A DNA stretch of 23,136 nt, taken from assembly GCA_937906495.1 (NCBI GenBank), contig CALCVT010000064.1, forward strand, positions 1-23,136, given 5' to 3'. Origin of the DNA: an uncultured Prevotella sp. GTDB lineage: Bacteria; Bacteroidota; Bacteroidia; Bacteroidales; Bacteroidaceae. Below the pieces are notes generated by a model. It was not told where the DNA came from and searched no databases. It saw only the letters and a program-made list of their open reading frames with translations. This document shows, in pieces, positions 15,751-23,136 of this stretch. The translations under genes and the position numbers were made by a program. Position 1 is the stretch's first letter, and each line of letters opens with the position of its first letter.

Positions 15751-16755
15751 TTATCCTATATATTTATGCTTCAACTTAAATATCAATCGTTTCAATCTGG
15801 CCTTGTAATTTAATACTTTCCAAGAGAAAAATTCCGTATATGAGCGAACATTAAAGTTTAATATTTCTCGCTGCGAAACCGGATGCGCTGCTACAAACTG
15901 TGCTAACATCGGAAATAGATTGTACTTATCTAACAATAACTTACGAGCTTCTATCAAAGCCGGTAAACGCCTTTGATATTCCTCTTCGGCATGTTCCAAC
16001 AGATTCTTTATGGTACTGACAGCTTCCTCCGGTTTATTGATATCAATCAAAACCAAAGCATCCTTAGGAAAATAGGTCGTAATATTGGGAGCGCCACAAT
16101 AAATGGGAATTGAATACCCCAATATAGGATCTGCAATTTTTTCAGTCCAATAATGGTCATCGGTCGAATTCTCTATACAGATATGAAAACGGTAAGGTAA
16201 TAATATGTCTGCCTTATCGTCAACCAACTTAATACCGGCACCATAAAAATCAATTTGCCCCTTAAATTCCTTGCTCAGTAATTGATAAAATTGATAACGC
16301 AGGATGTGCCCTGGCATCATTACTTTGTTAGAGCACATCATTGAAATATTTTTTATCTTATCTGCCTTAATCTCTTTGATTTCGCTATAAGAATACCTAA
16401 ATAATCCCTTTGTATAAGAATGTCCAAACAACCAATTTAAGGCTGGATTAGTATGCAATATTACAGGATGATTTTTATGAGGATGCGGTACTATAGCATA
16501 ATTAAATTGATCAAAGAAACTATTACAATAAGGTTCAGCACATTCTGGTTCTCCCGCAATAAAAATCAAACCACCTTTGCGATATGATAATCCCAAACAT
16601 TGATAATTTACATTTTGAAAAACAACAATATAGTCCCAAACTATTTTTTCAGTTGAATTTTCTGCAAAATGAAATTTTTCAGAAAATCGGTTGGTATCTA
16701 ATTGATGCATAAACAGCACCTTACCAAACGGATGTATTATATTTATATGTATCAT
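15751..16755 (-). CDS. GT10-family fucosyltransferase (alpha-1,3/4 type)
   Basis: This 334-residue protein carries the GT10 C-terminal signature YRFHICIENS, then HYWTEKIADPILG and SIPIYCGAPNITTYFP, at about residues 188-230. This is the GDP-fucose-binding region of bacterial and animal alpha-1,3/4-fucosyltransferases. The N-terminal half (GEPE near 68-71, HPHKNHP near 91) is more divergent. The C-terminus is basic (KARLKRLIFKLKHKY), fitting peripheral binding to the inner membrane as in Helicobacter FutA. I chose the ATG at 16755; the frame upstream begins only with a GTG inside the previous gene. Its neighbour is a GT11 enzyme, which strengthens a fucose role. Some bacterial GT10-like enzymes may use other sugars. 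Confidence 0.85.
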   Translation of the reverse strand: MIHINIIHPFGKVLFMHQLDTNRFSEKFHFAENSTEKIVWDYIVVFQNVNYQCLGLSYRKGGLIFIAGEPECAEPYCNSFFDQFNYAIVPHPHKNHPVILHTNPALNWLFGHSYTKGLFRYSYSEIKEIKADKIKNISMMCSNKVMMPGHILRYQFYQLLSKEFKGQIDFYGAGIKLVDDKADILLPYRFHICIENSTDDHYWTEKIADPILGYSIPIYCGAPNITTYFPKDALVLIDINKPEEAVSTIKNLLEHAEEEYQRRLPALIEARKLLLDKYNLFPMLAQFVAAHPVSQREILNFNVRSYTEFFSWKVLNYKARLKRLIFKLKHKYIG

Positions 16756-16766
16756 CTTTATAATGT

Positions 16767-17636
16767 TTAAATACAGAGCCACTCTTCACAAGGCACATTG
16801 TAATTTATAGGTAAATTAATCCACTTACTGGGGGCTATAACCAAGTGATTATCTCTTTTATTCAAATAAGCAGCCCACCAGGAGAAACTACTATTAGCAA
16901 TAATATTTACACGACAAGCACTCATTAACCGCATATCCTTATGACTATCCAAGCCAGTATTCCAATCAACAAATGTTACCTCATCTGAGTAAACTAAAGG
17001 TAAAATATTTTGTTTACACCAATTGATATCATTACTAAATATAATGCAATGCAGACGGCCTTTTACAAAATTTCTCGCATGCTCTAATGCTTGCTTATAA
17101 TAATCCAACTCACAAATACCACAATATTTAGGATCGGACAAATAATCTCCTCGTCTGATATGCAAACTTACTGTATTGTTCTGCTCCAAAAGCTCACTCA
17201 TAAAAATAGCGTTTCTTTTATCTAACCTATTTTTAAAAGAGAATGCACGTTGAATATCTTTTTTATAATCATCAAAATACTTATAGCATTGCCAATTACC
17301 TATATAGTAGCCATCTTTAAGTTCAACCATAAGGTTTTTCTCATATTTCTGATAGTCCTCTATAATTTCTGTTTTCCTTCGAGGCAACAAGTTTAGAATC
17401 TTACTCATTAAAACATTATATGGAACATTTGTTACTTTCCACAGTTGAAGTTGTGTAGCCTCTTGAAGTTGTATATTGAACAAACTCGTTAATTCATAAC
17501 CAAAATGATTAGGGAAAAACGCATATCGATGACTATCCAAATAAACTGGCTGATTTGATTTCTTCTGTAAAGCTATAGCAAAAGCATAACAAAACATCTG
17601 GTTACCTAATCCGCCATCAATTCTTACTATTTTCAT
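16767..17636 (-). CDS. GT11-family alpha-1,2-fucosyltransferase
   Basis: This 289-residue protein has all the GT11 landmarks. GGLGNQMFCYAFA is at residues 8-20, HIRRGDYL at 159-166 (the GDP-fucose-binding motif), FSNDINWCK at 200-208 and ANSSFSWWAAYLN at 247-259. The family transfers fucose from GDP-fucose in alpha-1,2 linkage, usually to galactose, as in H-antigen-like structures. Its start overlaps the stop of the preceding GT2 gene as TAATG. It is strongly AT-rich, like its neighbours. No GDP-fucose synthesis gene is in this window, so the donor must be made elsewhere. Confidence 0.93.
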   Translation of the reverse strand: MKIVRIDGGLGNQMFCYAFAIALQKKSNQPVYLDSHRYAFFPNHFGYELTSLFNIQLQEATQLQLWKVTNVPYNVLMSKILNLLPRRKTEIIEDYQKYEKNLMVELKDGYYIGNWQCYKYFDDYKKDIQRAFSFKNRLDKRNAIFMSELLEQNNTVSLHIRRGDYLSDPKYCGICELDYYKQALEHARNFVKGRLHCIIFSNDINWCKQNILPLVYSDEVTFVDWNTGLDSHKDMRLMSACRVNIIANSSFSWWAAYLNKRDNHLVIAPSKWINLPINYNVPCEEWLCI

Positions 17637-18577
17637 TATTTCAAAGGATATAAATGTAACAATATTAGAAAATGTTTTAGTTTATCTTTTATAGATAACG
17701 CAGGCTCAAACCATATCGCTTTATTTATTTCTGGAAAAGCATTTTTCCAAGCTAAATAATATTCGTTCTTATGTCTAATAATTGGTTGGATTTTAGACCT
17801 TTCCTGATATTTAATCCTAACCAACGTTCGACGAGTCTCTTCGTTCATTCCTATTTGATTGTAGAACCTTTCAACTATTCTAGCATTATTACATGCTTGT
17901 AAAAAGTTCTTCAAAACTCTTTCATCGCTTGTGTCATGCGTTATTGAATCCGGGCGATGAAAGAAATTATAATATGGCTCCCTGATATAAATAATTCGCT
18001 TACAAAAATATATCATTTGAGAAACCATAGCCATATCTTCGCCCATATTATCTTGTGGCAATATTATTTTTGAATATAACTCTGTTCTAAATAATTTATT
18101 CCATAATTGCCCTGCACAATTCCAATCAGATAATTTATTAGATACCTTCTCGTTACTATGCTGAAATGCGCTAAACGAACGTTTACTTACACCATCCGTT
18201 TCATTATAATCACATACTACTACATCGGCCTTATTTTTCTTTGCTTCTTCATACATTCGTTCGTACATGATGGGTTCGACCCAATCATCACTATCACAAT
18301 GAATAGTATATTCACCCTTTGCTAAAGATATGCCTTTATTTCTTACCTTGGCCTGACCCTGATTAAAAGGCATACGAATAATATGAACCTGCTCTTCTCT
18401 ATTAGGATATTCTGATAACACACTCCTCAACACTTCGATACTTTTATCGGGTGTGCAATCATTAATAAATAAAAATTCAATACTATCAAGTGTTTGCTCG
18501 AATAAAGAACGAGCACAACGCTCTATCAGATGCTCCACTCCATATACTGGAATAATGACAGAAACCTTTGGTTGCAT
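17636..18577 (-). CDS. GT2 glycosyltransferase
   Basis: This 313-residue family 2 glycosyltransferase begins MQPKVSVIIPVYGVEHLI. It has FLFINDCTPDKS, FNQGQAKVRNKG and the metal-binding CDSDDW at about residues 94-99. It ends with a hydrophobic stretch (HFLILLHLY). Two ATG codons are available, at 18583 and 18577. I chose 18577 because it forms TAATG with the upstream stop, the same coupling used at the other end of this gene. Its substrate is unknown. The position before the fucosyltransferases suggests that it may add the sugar that receives fucose. Confidence 0.9.
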   Translation of the reverse strand: MQPKVSVIIPVYGVEHLIERCARSLFEQTLDSIEFLFINDCTPDKSIEVLRSVLSEYPNREEQVHIIRMPFNQGQAKVRNKGISLAKGEYTIHCDSDDWVEPIMYERMYEEAKKNKADVVVCDYNETDGVSKRSFSAFQHSNEKVSNKLSDWNCAGQLWNKLFRTELYSKIILPQDNMGEDMAMVSQMIYFCKRIIYIREPYYNFFHRPDSITHDTSDERVLKNFLQACNNARIVERFYNQIGMNEETRRTLVRIKYQERSKIQPIIRHKNEYYLAWKNAFPEINKAIWFEPALSIKDKLKHFLILLHLYPLK

Positions 18578-19500
18578 TACCATGAAATTTTAAATGGACA
18601 AGAATTTAATAATTGGGTATTATCATATTGTATTGGTTTATAATCACGGGCTATTGCCCTTAAACTAGCAATATCATGAGATTGGGTTAACACTAAAGGT
18701 GTTATATTCGTTTGGCGATTTACACCAGAAAAATAATCGTAAAATTTAAAATCACCACCAGCTAATTCCACTGATGAACGAAGCCATATATTAGGGATTT
18801 CATATGCGTCAGATACAATTAAACCATGCAACGAACTTGATAAAATAAACTCACATGACCTTATCATATCAATGATTTCTGTCCACTCTGAATAATTTTT
18901 CAAATCTATGACACATACTTTTTCTGGATTCTGTAATAATATACGTTGATAGAGAGGGTTTTTAAAGTCATTGATATGCGCGATTATGCCCATTTCATAT
19001 TTTCGAGGAACTTCACGATTATAAATCAGTGGAAGTAGCAATGCTGGATCTCCATAAATTTCTGGACATTCAACACCTTGTGATAAAAGATATTCTCTTG
19101 TTTTCTTACCTCTAACAGCACAAACTTTCTTCGGTTTACACTTAAGTTTATAATTATTGCCATACATTGCACCACTCCCCCAAATTATACATTTGGGATT
19201 TACAACTTCCTCTATTATAGAACCAATTACTGCATAATTATCTTCATTGGATTGATAAATATCAGAACTTACACGCACTTTAGAATGGGTCAAATTCTCT
19301 AACATATACACATTTAACTCATCACCCCAATTCCGATGCAGCAATTTTCCAAATCTATATTCTACCCAAGCATTTATTATTATACTGCCTTCTTCTTTAT
19401 ATAAATGTTCGTACACAGTATTAAAAGCTCTCATCAATTTTCTGTAAGATGATTTGAGTCTCCCAGAAAAACTATTAAAACATCTTTTTAAAATATTCAT
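18577..19500 (-). CDS. Polysaccharide pyruvyl transferase family protein
   Basis: This 307-residue protein matches the CsaB/WcaK pyruvyl-transferase superfamily (PF04230). NWGDELNVYMLENL is at about residues 57-70, IWGSGAMYG near 107, CAVRGKKTREYL near 127, and IYGDPALLLPLIY follows. The hallmark SSLHGLIVSDAYEIPNIWL lies in the C-terminal half. Members place a pyruvate ketal from phosphoenolpyruvate on a sugar, adding negative charge to the polymer; some relatives act as glycosyltransferases. It is the second gene of the operon, 2 bases after the flippase stop. Confidence 0.85.
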   Translation of the reverse strand: MNILKRCFNSFSGRLKSSYRKLMRAFNTVYEHLYKEEGSIIINAWVEYRFGKLLHRNWGDELNVYMLENLTHSKVRVSSDIYQSNEDNYAVIGSIIEEVVNPKCIIWGSGAMYGNNYKLKCKPKKVCAVRGKKTREYLLSQGVECPEIYGDPALLLPLIYNREVPRKYEMGIIAHINDFKNPLYQRILLQNPEKVCVIDLKNYSEWTEIIDMIRSCEFILSSSLHGLIVSDAYEIPNIWLRSSVELAGGDFKFYDYFSGVNRQTNITPLVLTQSHDIASLRAIARDYKPIQYDNTQLLNSCPFKISW

Positions 19501-19502
19501 GA

Positions 19503-21035
19503 CTAATTTCGTTTTGAGGGTAAGATTCTTTTGATTTTGTTTATAATAAAAACTCTTTCTTGCTCACCAATTCCCCAGTAATACACTGCAAAAAGTGATG
19601 TTGTGACGAAGGATAACACTATGACTAATGAACTAGGAATCGAGCTATCCAGAACAGAACTTAATATGGTTGGGGGTATTAAAGATACAAGCATAACTTT
19701 GAATATTGGTAATAAAACAGTCTTTAAATAAGTACGCAGAGATATTGAAGCAATCTTACGTACTAACAACATTCGGATTATTTGTGCAAGGATAAGGCAT
19801 GACAAAAATACCAACAACACCAACTCAGGTATTTGCTTAAATTGAAGTACTATATATGATAACGGCAGTACTAGTAAAAGAGCGCAACCTACATATATTT
19901 GATATTTTCTAATAACCCCGGTTGCTGATACAGCAGTCATTATAGGATTAGATTGCGTACCTATCAAAGTTCCTATTAATGTAATTCTTAAAAAGGAAAC
20001 AGTATAATCAGGAACTTGCTTTAACCATAAGTTTAGAATCAATGGCGCTTCTATAAAGATAGGAACTCCTATAAAGAACAAGAGAAAAAAAGAATAGCGA
20101 CAACTCCCAAACACCAAAGAATGCATGTGTTCCATATCCTTGGAAGCATAACTTTTTGTAATTTGAGGATTAAGTGCAGTTTGAAAATTACTAACGAAAC
20201 CATTTACCACACCTTCAACCTGCACTGCTATAGCTCTAGCAGCATTCACAATAGGACCAAAAAATATATTTAGCAGCATATTCAGCCCCTGCGTATACCC
20301 TATTACAGCTAAATTTCCAACTAAAGTCCATCCAGCAAATCCAAGCATATTATTCAATACGACCCTATTTCTACAAAACTTGAATTTCGTTTCTGTAAAT
20401 TTACGCCTTGCGTAAATTTGATATATTAAACATATAGTAAGCTGAACACATAAGATTAAAGTAGAATACAACTTTAACTTATCAATAGAAAACAAAGATA
20501 AGACATATACAATACCTAACTTAGCAAAGACTTCAAATATTGAGATATATGCAAAAGCAGACATTCTTTCATGGGCTATAATCGTAGCATTAAAGGGAAT
20601 TGTTATTATAGTAAAGCAACAAGTTAGAACTGATGCATGATACACCCACATAGCAGCCTCAAATCTGTCTGCTGGTATGGTCAAATAATTACTTACAAAC
20701 CACAACCCAATTGTTTCGCCCAAAAACAGAATAAGAAATGCCAACAACGCATACACTTGAACACTTATACAAAAGACTTCCTGAAGTGAATCAAAATTAC
20801 CACTACCTAATTCATAGGTAATAAACCTTTGGGTTGCATTGGACATTGAATTTGTAACAAACGAAAACATCCATATTACACCTGCTACTACTCCATATAT
20901 ACCAAAGTCCTCAACACCTAATGTTGACAAAATTACTCTTGATGTATATAAAGAAACTGCCATTATAAGAAGCATTCTTATATACAACATTAACGTATTC
21001 TTAGCTACACGAGTATTATTATGAGTATTTCCCAT
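19503..21035 (-). CDS. wzx: Wzx-type repeat-unit flippase
   Basis: This 510-residue membrane protein of the MOP superfamily (polysaccharide biosynthesis / Wzx) has about 12 to 14 hydrophobic segments from residue 15 onward. Typical features are GIYGVVAGVIWMFSFVTNSM near the start and SNATQRFITYELG. NPIMTAVSATGVIRKYQIY occurs in the second half. It moves the lipid-linked repeat unit across the inner membrane. I chose the ATG at 21035 (MGNTHNNTRVAKNTLMLYIR), since the longer frame runs through the leader hairpin and reads MLTDGGGAWF, unlike the family. It is the first gene of the operon, only 14 bases after the U-tract of the leader hairpin. Confidence 0.9.
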   Translation of the reverse strand: MGNTHNNTRVAKNTLMLYIRMLLIMAVSLYTSRVILSTLGVEDFGIYGVVAGVIWMFSFVTNSMSNATQRFITYELGSGNFDSLQEVFCISVQVYALLAFLILFLGETIGLWFVSNYLTIPADRFEAAMWVYHASVLTCCFTIITIPFNATIIAHERMSAFAYISIFEVFAKLGIVYVLSLFSIDKLKLYSTLILCVQLTICLIYQIYARRKFTETKFKFCRNRVVLNNMLGFAGWTLVGNLAVIGYTQGLNMLLNIFFGPIVNAARAIAVQVEGVVNGFVSNFQTALNPQITKSYASKDMEHMHSLVFGSCRYSFFLLFFIGVPIFIEAPLILNLWLKQVPDYTVSFLRITLIGTLIGTQSNPIMTAVSATGVIRKYQIYVGCALLLVLPLSYIVLQFKQIPELVLLVFLSCLILAQIIRMLLVRKIASISLRTYLKTVLLPIFKVMLVSLIPPTILSSVLDSSIPSSLVIVLSFVTTSLFAVYYWGIGEQERVFIINKIKRILPSKRN

Positions 21036-21048
21036 TAAGTGATAATTA

Positions 21049-21143
21049 GAAAAATAAAACCAAGCCCCTCCCCCATCCGTAAGCATACGCTATGCGGGGG
21101 AAGTTCAAATTACCGCTGTCCGGATTAGAGGATTGGGGCTTGG
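21049..21143 (-). promoter_or_regulatory. Terminator-like leader structure directly upstream of wzx
   Basis: On the minus strand the outer arms CCAAGCCCC (21143-21135) and GGGGCTTGG (21068-21060) pair perfectly. They enclose an inner hairpin with CCCCC (21100-21096), GCATA/TATGC and GGGGG (21074-21070). TTTTATTTTTC follows at 21059-21049, then 14 bases later the wzx ATG. This is an intrinsic terminator in form. No room remains for a promoter after it, so operon transcripts must read through it, or start inside it at the weak TAATTTG near 21112. Confidence 0.65.
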
Positions 21144-21239
21144 GAGATGGATTAATTAATTATGAGTGAAGATAAAAAATGAAGGTTCGTTAGGATTGGG
21201 GGCTGCGAATGGGCTAATCTGAACCGGGCAACCCATTGC

Positions 21240-21628
21240 CTACGGGGCTAACAGGACCAGACGATCGCAAAAATAGAGGAGCATACTGATAAACTCCACC
21301 TTTACAGGCGAGCTGTTCAGTTTTTGCACCATTCGGTTGATTTGCTGCTTGCTTCGGTTCTGCAAGGTAATCAATAAATTATCGTAGGCTTTTTTGCGCA
21401 GACGAACTAAATAGGGAAGGTTGAGATTCAAGAGTGCTATCAGTTCGAATGCCTGCTGCTGGCGGGGCGTTAACTGCCCATGACGCGCTGCTTCCTTAGC
21501 CGATTTACCAGTTTGAGGGTCGTTGCCCAAATTCGCATACCACTCAGCTTGTCCGATGTGCACAACTGCGCCCATTGGGCTTCGAGCAAAGCACGTGCCG
21601 ACGAAGCTGCGCGTTTATCTATATACAT
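21240..21628 (-). pseudogene. Broken partner gene of the ATPase, Septu PtuB/TIGR02646-like remnant
   Basis: An ATG at 21628 overlaps the ATPase stop as TAATG and reads MYIDKRAASSARALLEAQW in a frame that stops at 21470. The continuation lies in another frame to the stop at 21240. It includes LTPRQQQAFELIALLNLN and PYLVRLRKKAYDNL, which resemble the C-terminal 'tI..LNLN...L...R' pattern of TIGR02646/PtuB HNH proteins. The two frames overlap, and one added base would join them into about 129 residues. PtuB-like proteins are usually longer and carry a Cys/His HNH core; none is visible here. I read this as a gene with a frameshift and probably an internal deletion. The family match is by eye and moderate. 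Confidence 0.55.
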
Positions 21629-22950
21629 TATGATTGCGCAGCACCAAACAATTGAAGCATGATGTCGGCCATGCGTAACTCCTCATGATTTGCCCCTAAT
21701 TGTTCTTCCAATTGTTGGCGCAACTCAAGAGCCTCGGGAGAATGGCCCTGGCCATTTTCAATCAACAAGCGGTAGCGGTTGATTGCTTCGTCCGATGCAA
21801 TGTCCACCTGCATGTCGCGAAGGATATCATCGGTATGTTTGACTGTGCGGTTGTAATAACCTTCATCGTTATGCAAAAGGTTAATCAGCAGGTTGTCGGG
21901 CGGAACAGTCGGTGAGCCTTGATTGAAATTTGCAATTACCAAAGGTGAATGCGTGGTCACCAACCATTGGATGCGCGGAAATGTACGCTGCAAAGCAGTC
22001 AGAATTACAGCCTCCAGAGAGGGATGCAAGTGCAAATCGATTTCATCAATCAGCACCACTCCTTCGGGATTGGTATGCTTGTTGAGCAGATAACTGCGGC
22101 AGGCCAAATCGAACACCATGGAATATATGCGTTCGTAACCGGCAGGAAGTGTTTCGAAAGGACTGGATGTACCATCCTCCAAAACAACCAACAAAGTGGC
22201 CCGGTCTTCGCGGTAATCAACGGCCAACTCGTGTATCGGATTGTCAACAACTACCGAAGCCGCATTGAGATGCGTGCCAAATGCCTGCAAAACTCCGTTT
22301 ACAGCCTGCACAAAACGGGTATTCTCCGTGGTTGGATGGAGGCGGAAATTCATCCAATGCTGGATGTAATACTTTTTCCAGATATTTACGCAACTCTGCT
22401 CTTTGTCCCACTGATAATAGCCATCGGAAGGAGGTAGTGGACGGCCCGACTTTAGCCGATCCTTCACAGCCTTACCTATGTTCGAATCCTTATGCGGAAA
22501 ACCTGCTGCATAAAAAGCCAACACCGGTTTTTCGTCGCGTGCCTGGTAGTATTCCCAAAAGGCATGATAGGCTTCGCGAAACTTTGAATCTTTCAGTCCC
22601 GACTTTTGAGTTTCCTGCTCAAAGCCCCACGACAGCTCAAAGGGTTCGGTTCCGTTGGCTATCTCGCCAACGACTTCGAGCGAAAGCGGATAGGTATAAT
22701 CTCCATGGATGTAACGCGGATCGGTAGCTTTAAACGGCTTTACTCCTTGTGCGGTACTCCGGATAAATTCATATTGTGGTGTATTGCGCTGCTTGGAAAA
22801 GATAAAACTCAATGACTGCACCATTCCATCCATCAGATTGGTTTTACCCATACCATTACGACCGATAAAAATCGTCACTTTGCGGCCGAGCGTTAACTCA
22901 TAATGGTCAAAGTTACGGTAATTATGAAAGGTTATTCGCTTTAGTTTCAT
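21628..22950 (-). CDS. RecF/OLD-like AAA ATPase, PtuA-like
   Basis: This 440-residue ABC-type ATPase starts MKLKRITFHNYRNF. Walker A GRNGMGKTN is at residues 30-38, an LPAGYERIYSMVFDLA signature at 268-283, Walker B GVVLIDEIDLHLHP at 297-310 and the H-loop TTHSP at 332-336. This arrangement is typical of PtuA-type ATPases that work with an HNH nuclease in Septu-like anti-phage systems. The ATG at 22950 is chosen because the upstream 26 residues are not family-like. The TAATG coupling to the downstream gene supports a two-protein module, but that partner is broken, so the module is probably inactive or relies on a partner elsewhere. A housekeeping RecF-like role is unlikely given the context. 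Confidence 0.85.
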   Translation of the reverse strand: MKLKRITFHNYRNFDHYELTLGRKVTIFIGRNGMGKTNLMDGMVQSLSFIFSKQRNTPQYEFIRSTAQGVKPFKATDPRYIHGDYTYPLSLEVVGEIANGTEPFELSWGFEQETQKSGLKDSKFREAYHAFWEYYQARDEKPVLAFYAAGFPHKDSNIGKAVKDRLKSGRPLPPSDGYYQWDKEQSCVNIWKKYYIQHWMNFRLHPTTENTRFVQAVNGVLQAFGTHLNAASVVVDNPIHELAVDYREDRATLLVVLEDGTSSPFETLPAGYERIYSMVFDLACRSYLLNKHTNPEGVVLIDEIDLHLHPSLEAVILTALQRTFPRIQWLVTTHSPLVIANFNQGSPTVPPDNLLINLLHNDEGYYNRTVKHTDDILRDMQVDIASDEAINRYRLLIENGQGHSPEALELRQQLEEQLGANHEELRMADIMLQLFGAAQS

Positions 22951-23136
22951 AAGTGGAATATGATTATCGGTGAGTTTCCTGCTCCGTTCGATTGTAAAAA
23001 GGGGGCTGCATGATGGCAGTATCCACACTTCTTACACAGTTCTTTTACGTCCCTTCCTCAGGCTGCAAACTGCCGTATTACTTACGCTGCCTGCTCCTCG
23101 CGCTTCTGGTGGTGACGGATCAAGGCCGTTTATCCA
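22951..23136. other. Right-edge region with unassigned minus-strand coding-like sequence
   Basis: This stretch upstream of the ATPase has no clear promoter box. Two minus-strand frames near the edge could be gene tails. One is open from the edge to a TAA at 23032 (34 residues, ending RKGRKRTV). Another ends at 23082 with ALIRHHQKREEQAA, whose codons (GAG, CAG, CGC, CAC) look strongly selected, but it has a stop 16 codons earlier at 23130. Neither can be identified without the sequence beyond the window. Confidence 0.25.

Noticed and set aside
1..23136. tRNA, rRNA, transposase or integrase genes
   Set aside because: None of their sequence landmarks were seen on either strand; the mosaic structure has no visible mobile-element remnants.

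Overview
This window looks like a member of the order Bacteroidales (Bacteroides, Phocaeicola, Parabacteroides or Prevotella type). The genus cannot be fixed from the sequence alone. The evidence is a lipoprotein-type polysaccharide export protein, an AAA/DUF4143 ATPase of the kind common in this group, Shine-Dalgarno sites that are mostly weak or absent, and promoters resembling the Bacteroidales -33 TTG / -7 TAnnTTTG pattern. Every gene I accept lies on the minus strand, so the biological order runs from high to low coordinates.

Region 1 (about 23136-21240) is an ABC-type, RecF/OLD-like ATPase resembling the PtuA partner of Septu-like systems. It is coupled through TAATG to a broken partner gene that has lost its reading frame and any visible HNH nuclease motif.

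Region 2 (21143-5059) is a tightly packed surface-polysaccharide operon of about 16 kb. It begins with a terminator-like leader hairpin and continues with a Wzx flippase, a pyruvyl transferase, a GT2, a GT11 (alpha-1,2-fucosyltransferase type) and a GT10 (alpha-1,3/4-fucosyltransferase type). Next come an acyltransferase-3 gene broken at a G7 tract, a 353-bp gap, a GT2, a second frameshifted acyltransferase-3 and a hexapeptide acyltransferase. The operon ends with a Wzy/WaaL-type polymerase, two GT4 enzymes, a WcaF-like acyltransferase, a duplicated pair of WaaE-like GT2 genes and a final GT2. Together they would build a fucosylated, possibly pyruvylated and O-acetylated repeat unit, flip it and polymerise it. 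No nucleotide-sugar synthesis gene, initiating transferase, Wzc kinase or UpxY/UpxZ regulator is visible, so those functions must be encoded elsewhere.

Region 3 (5000-1168) is an accessory block. It holds a promoter-driven ATPase overlapped by a small protein with a PD-(D/E)XK-like signature (a candidate two-gene defence module), a stand-alone helicase-associated-domain protein, and an AAA/DUF4143 ATPase whose promoter sits inside an array of 32-bp repeats.

Region 4 (996-1) is an orphan Wza-type outer-membrane export lipoprotein, a perfect 22-bp terminator hairpin and the first codons of another gene running off the left edge.

The most interesting items are the ATPase/nuclease pair, the iteron-like promoter repeats, the probable phase-variable acyltransferase, the leader hairpin before wzx and a 31-bp quasi-palindrome inside a glycosyltransferase gene. 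Family assignments come from motifs read by eye; no database search was run.
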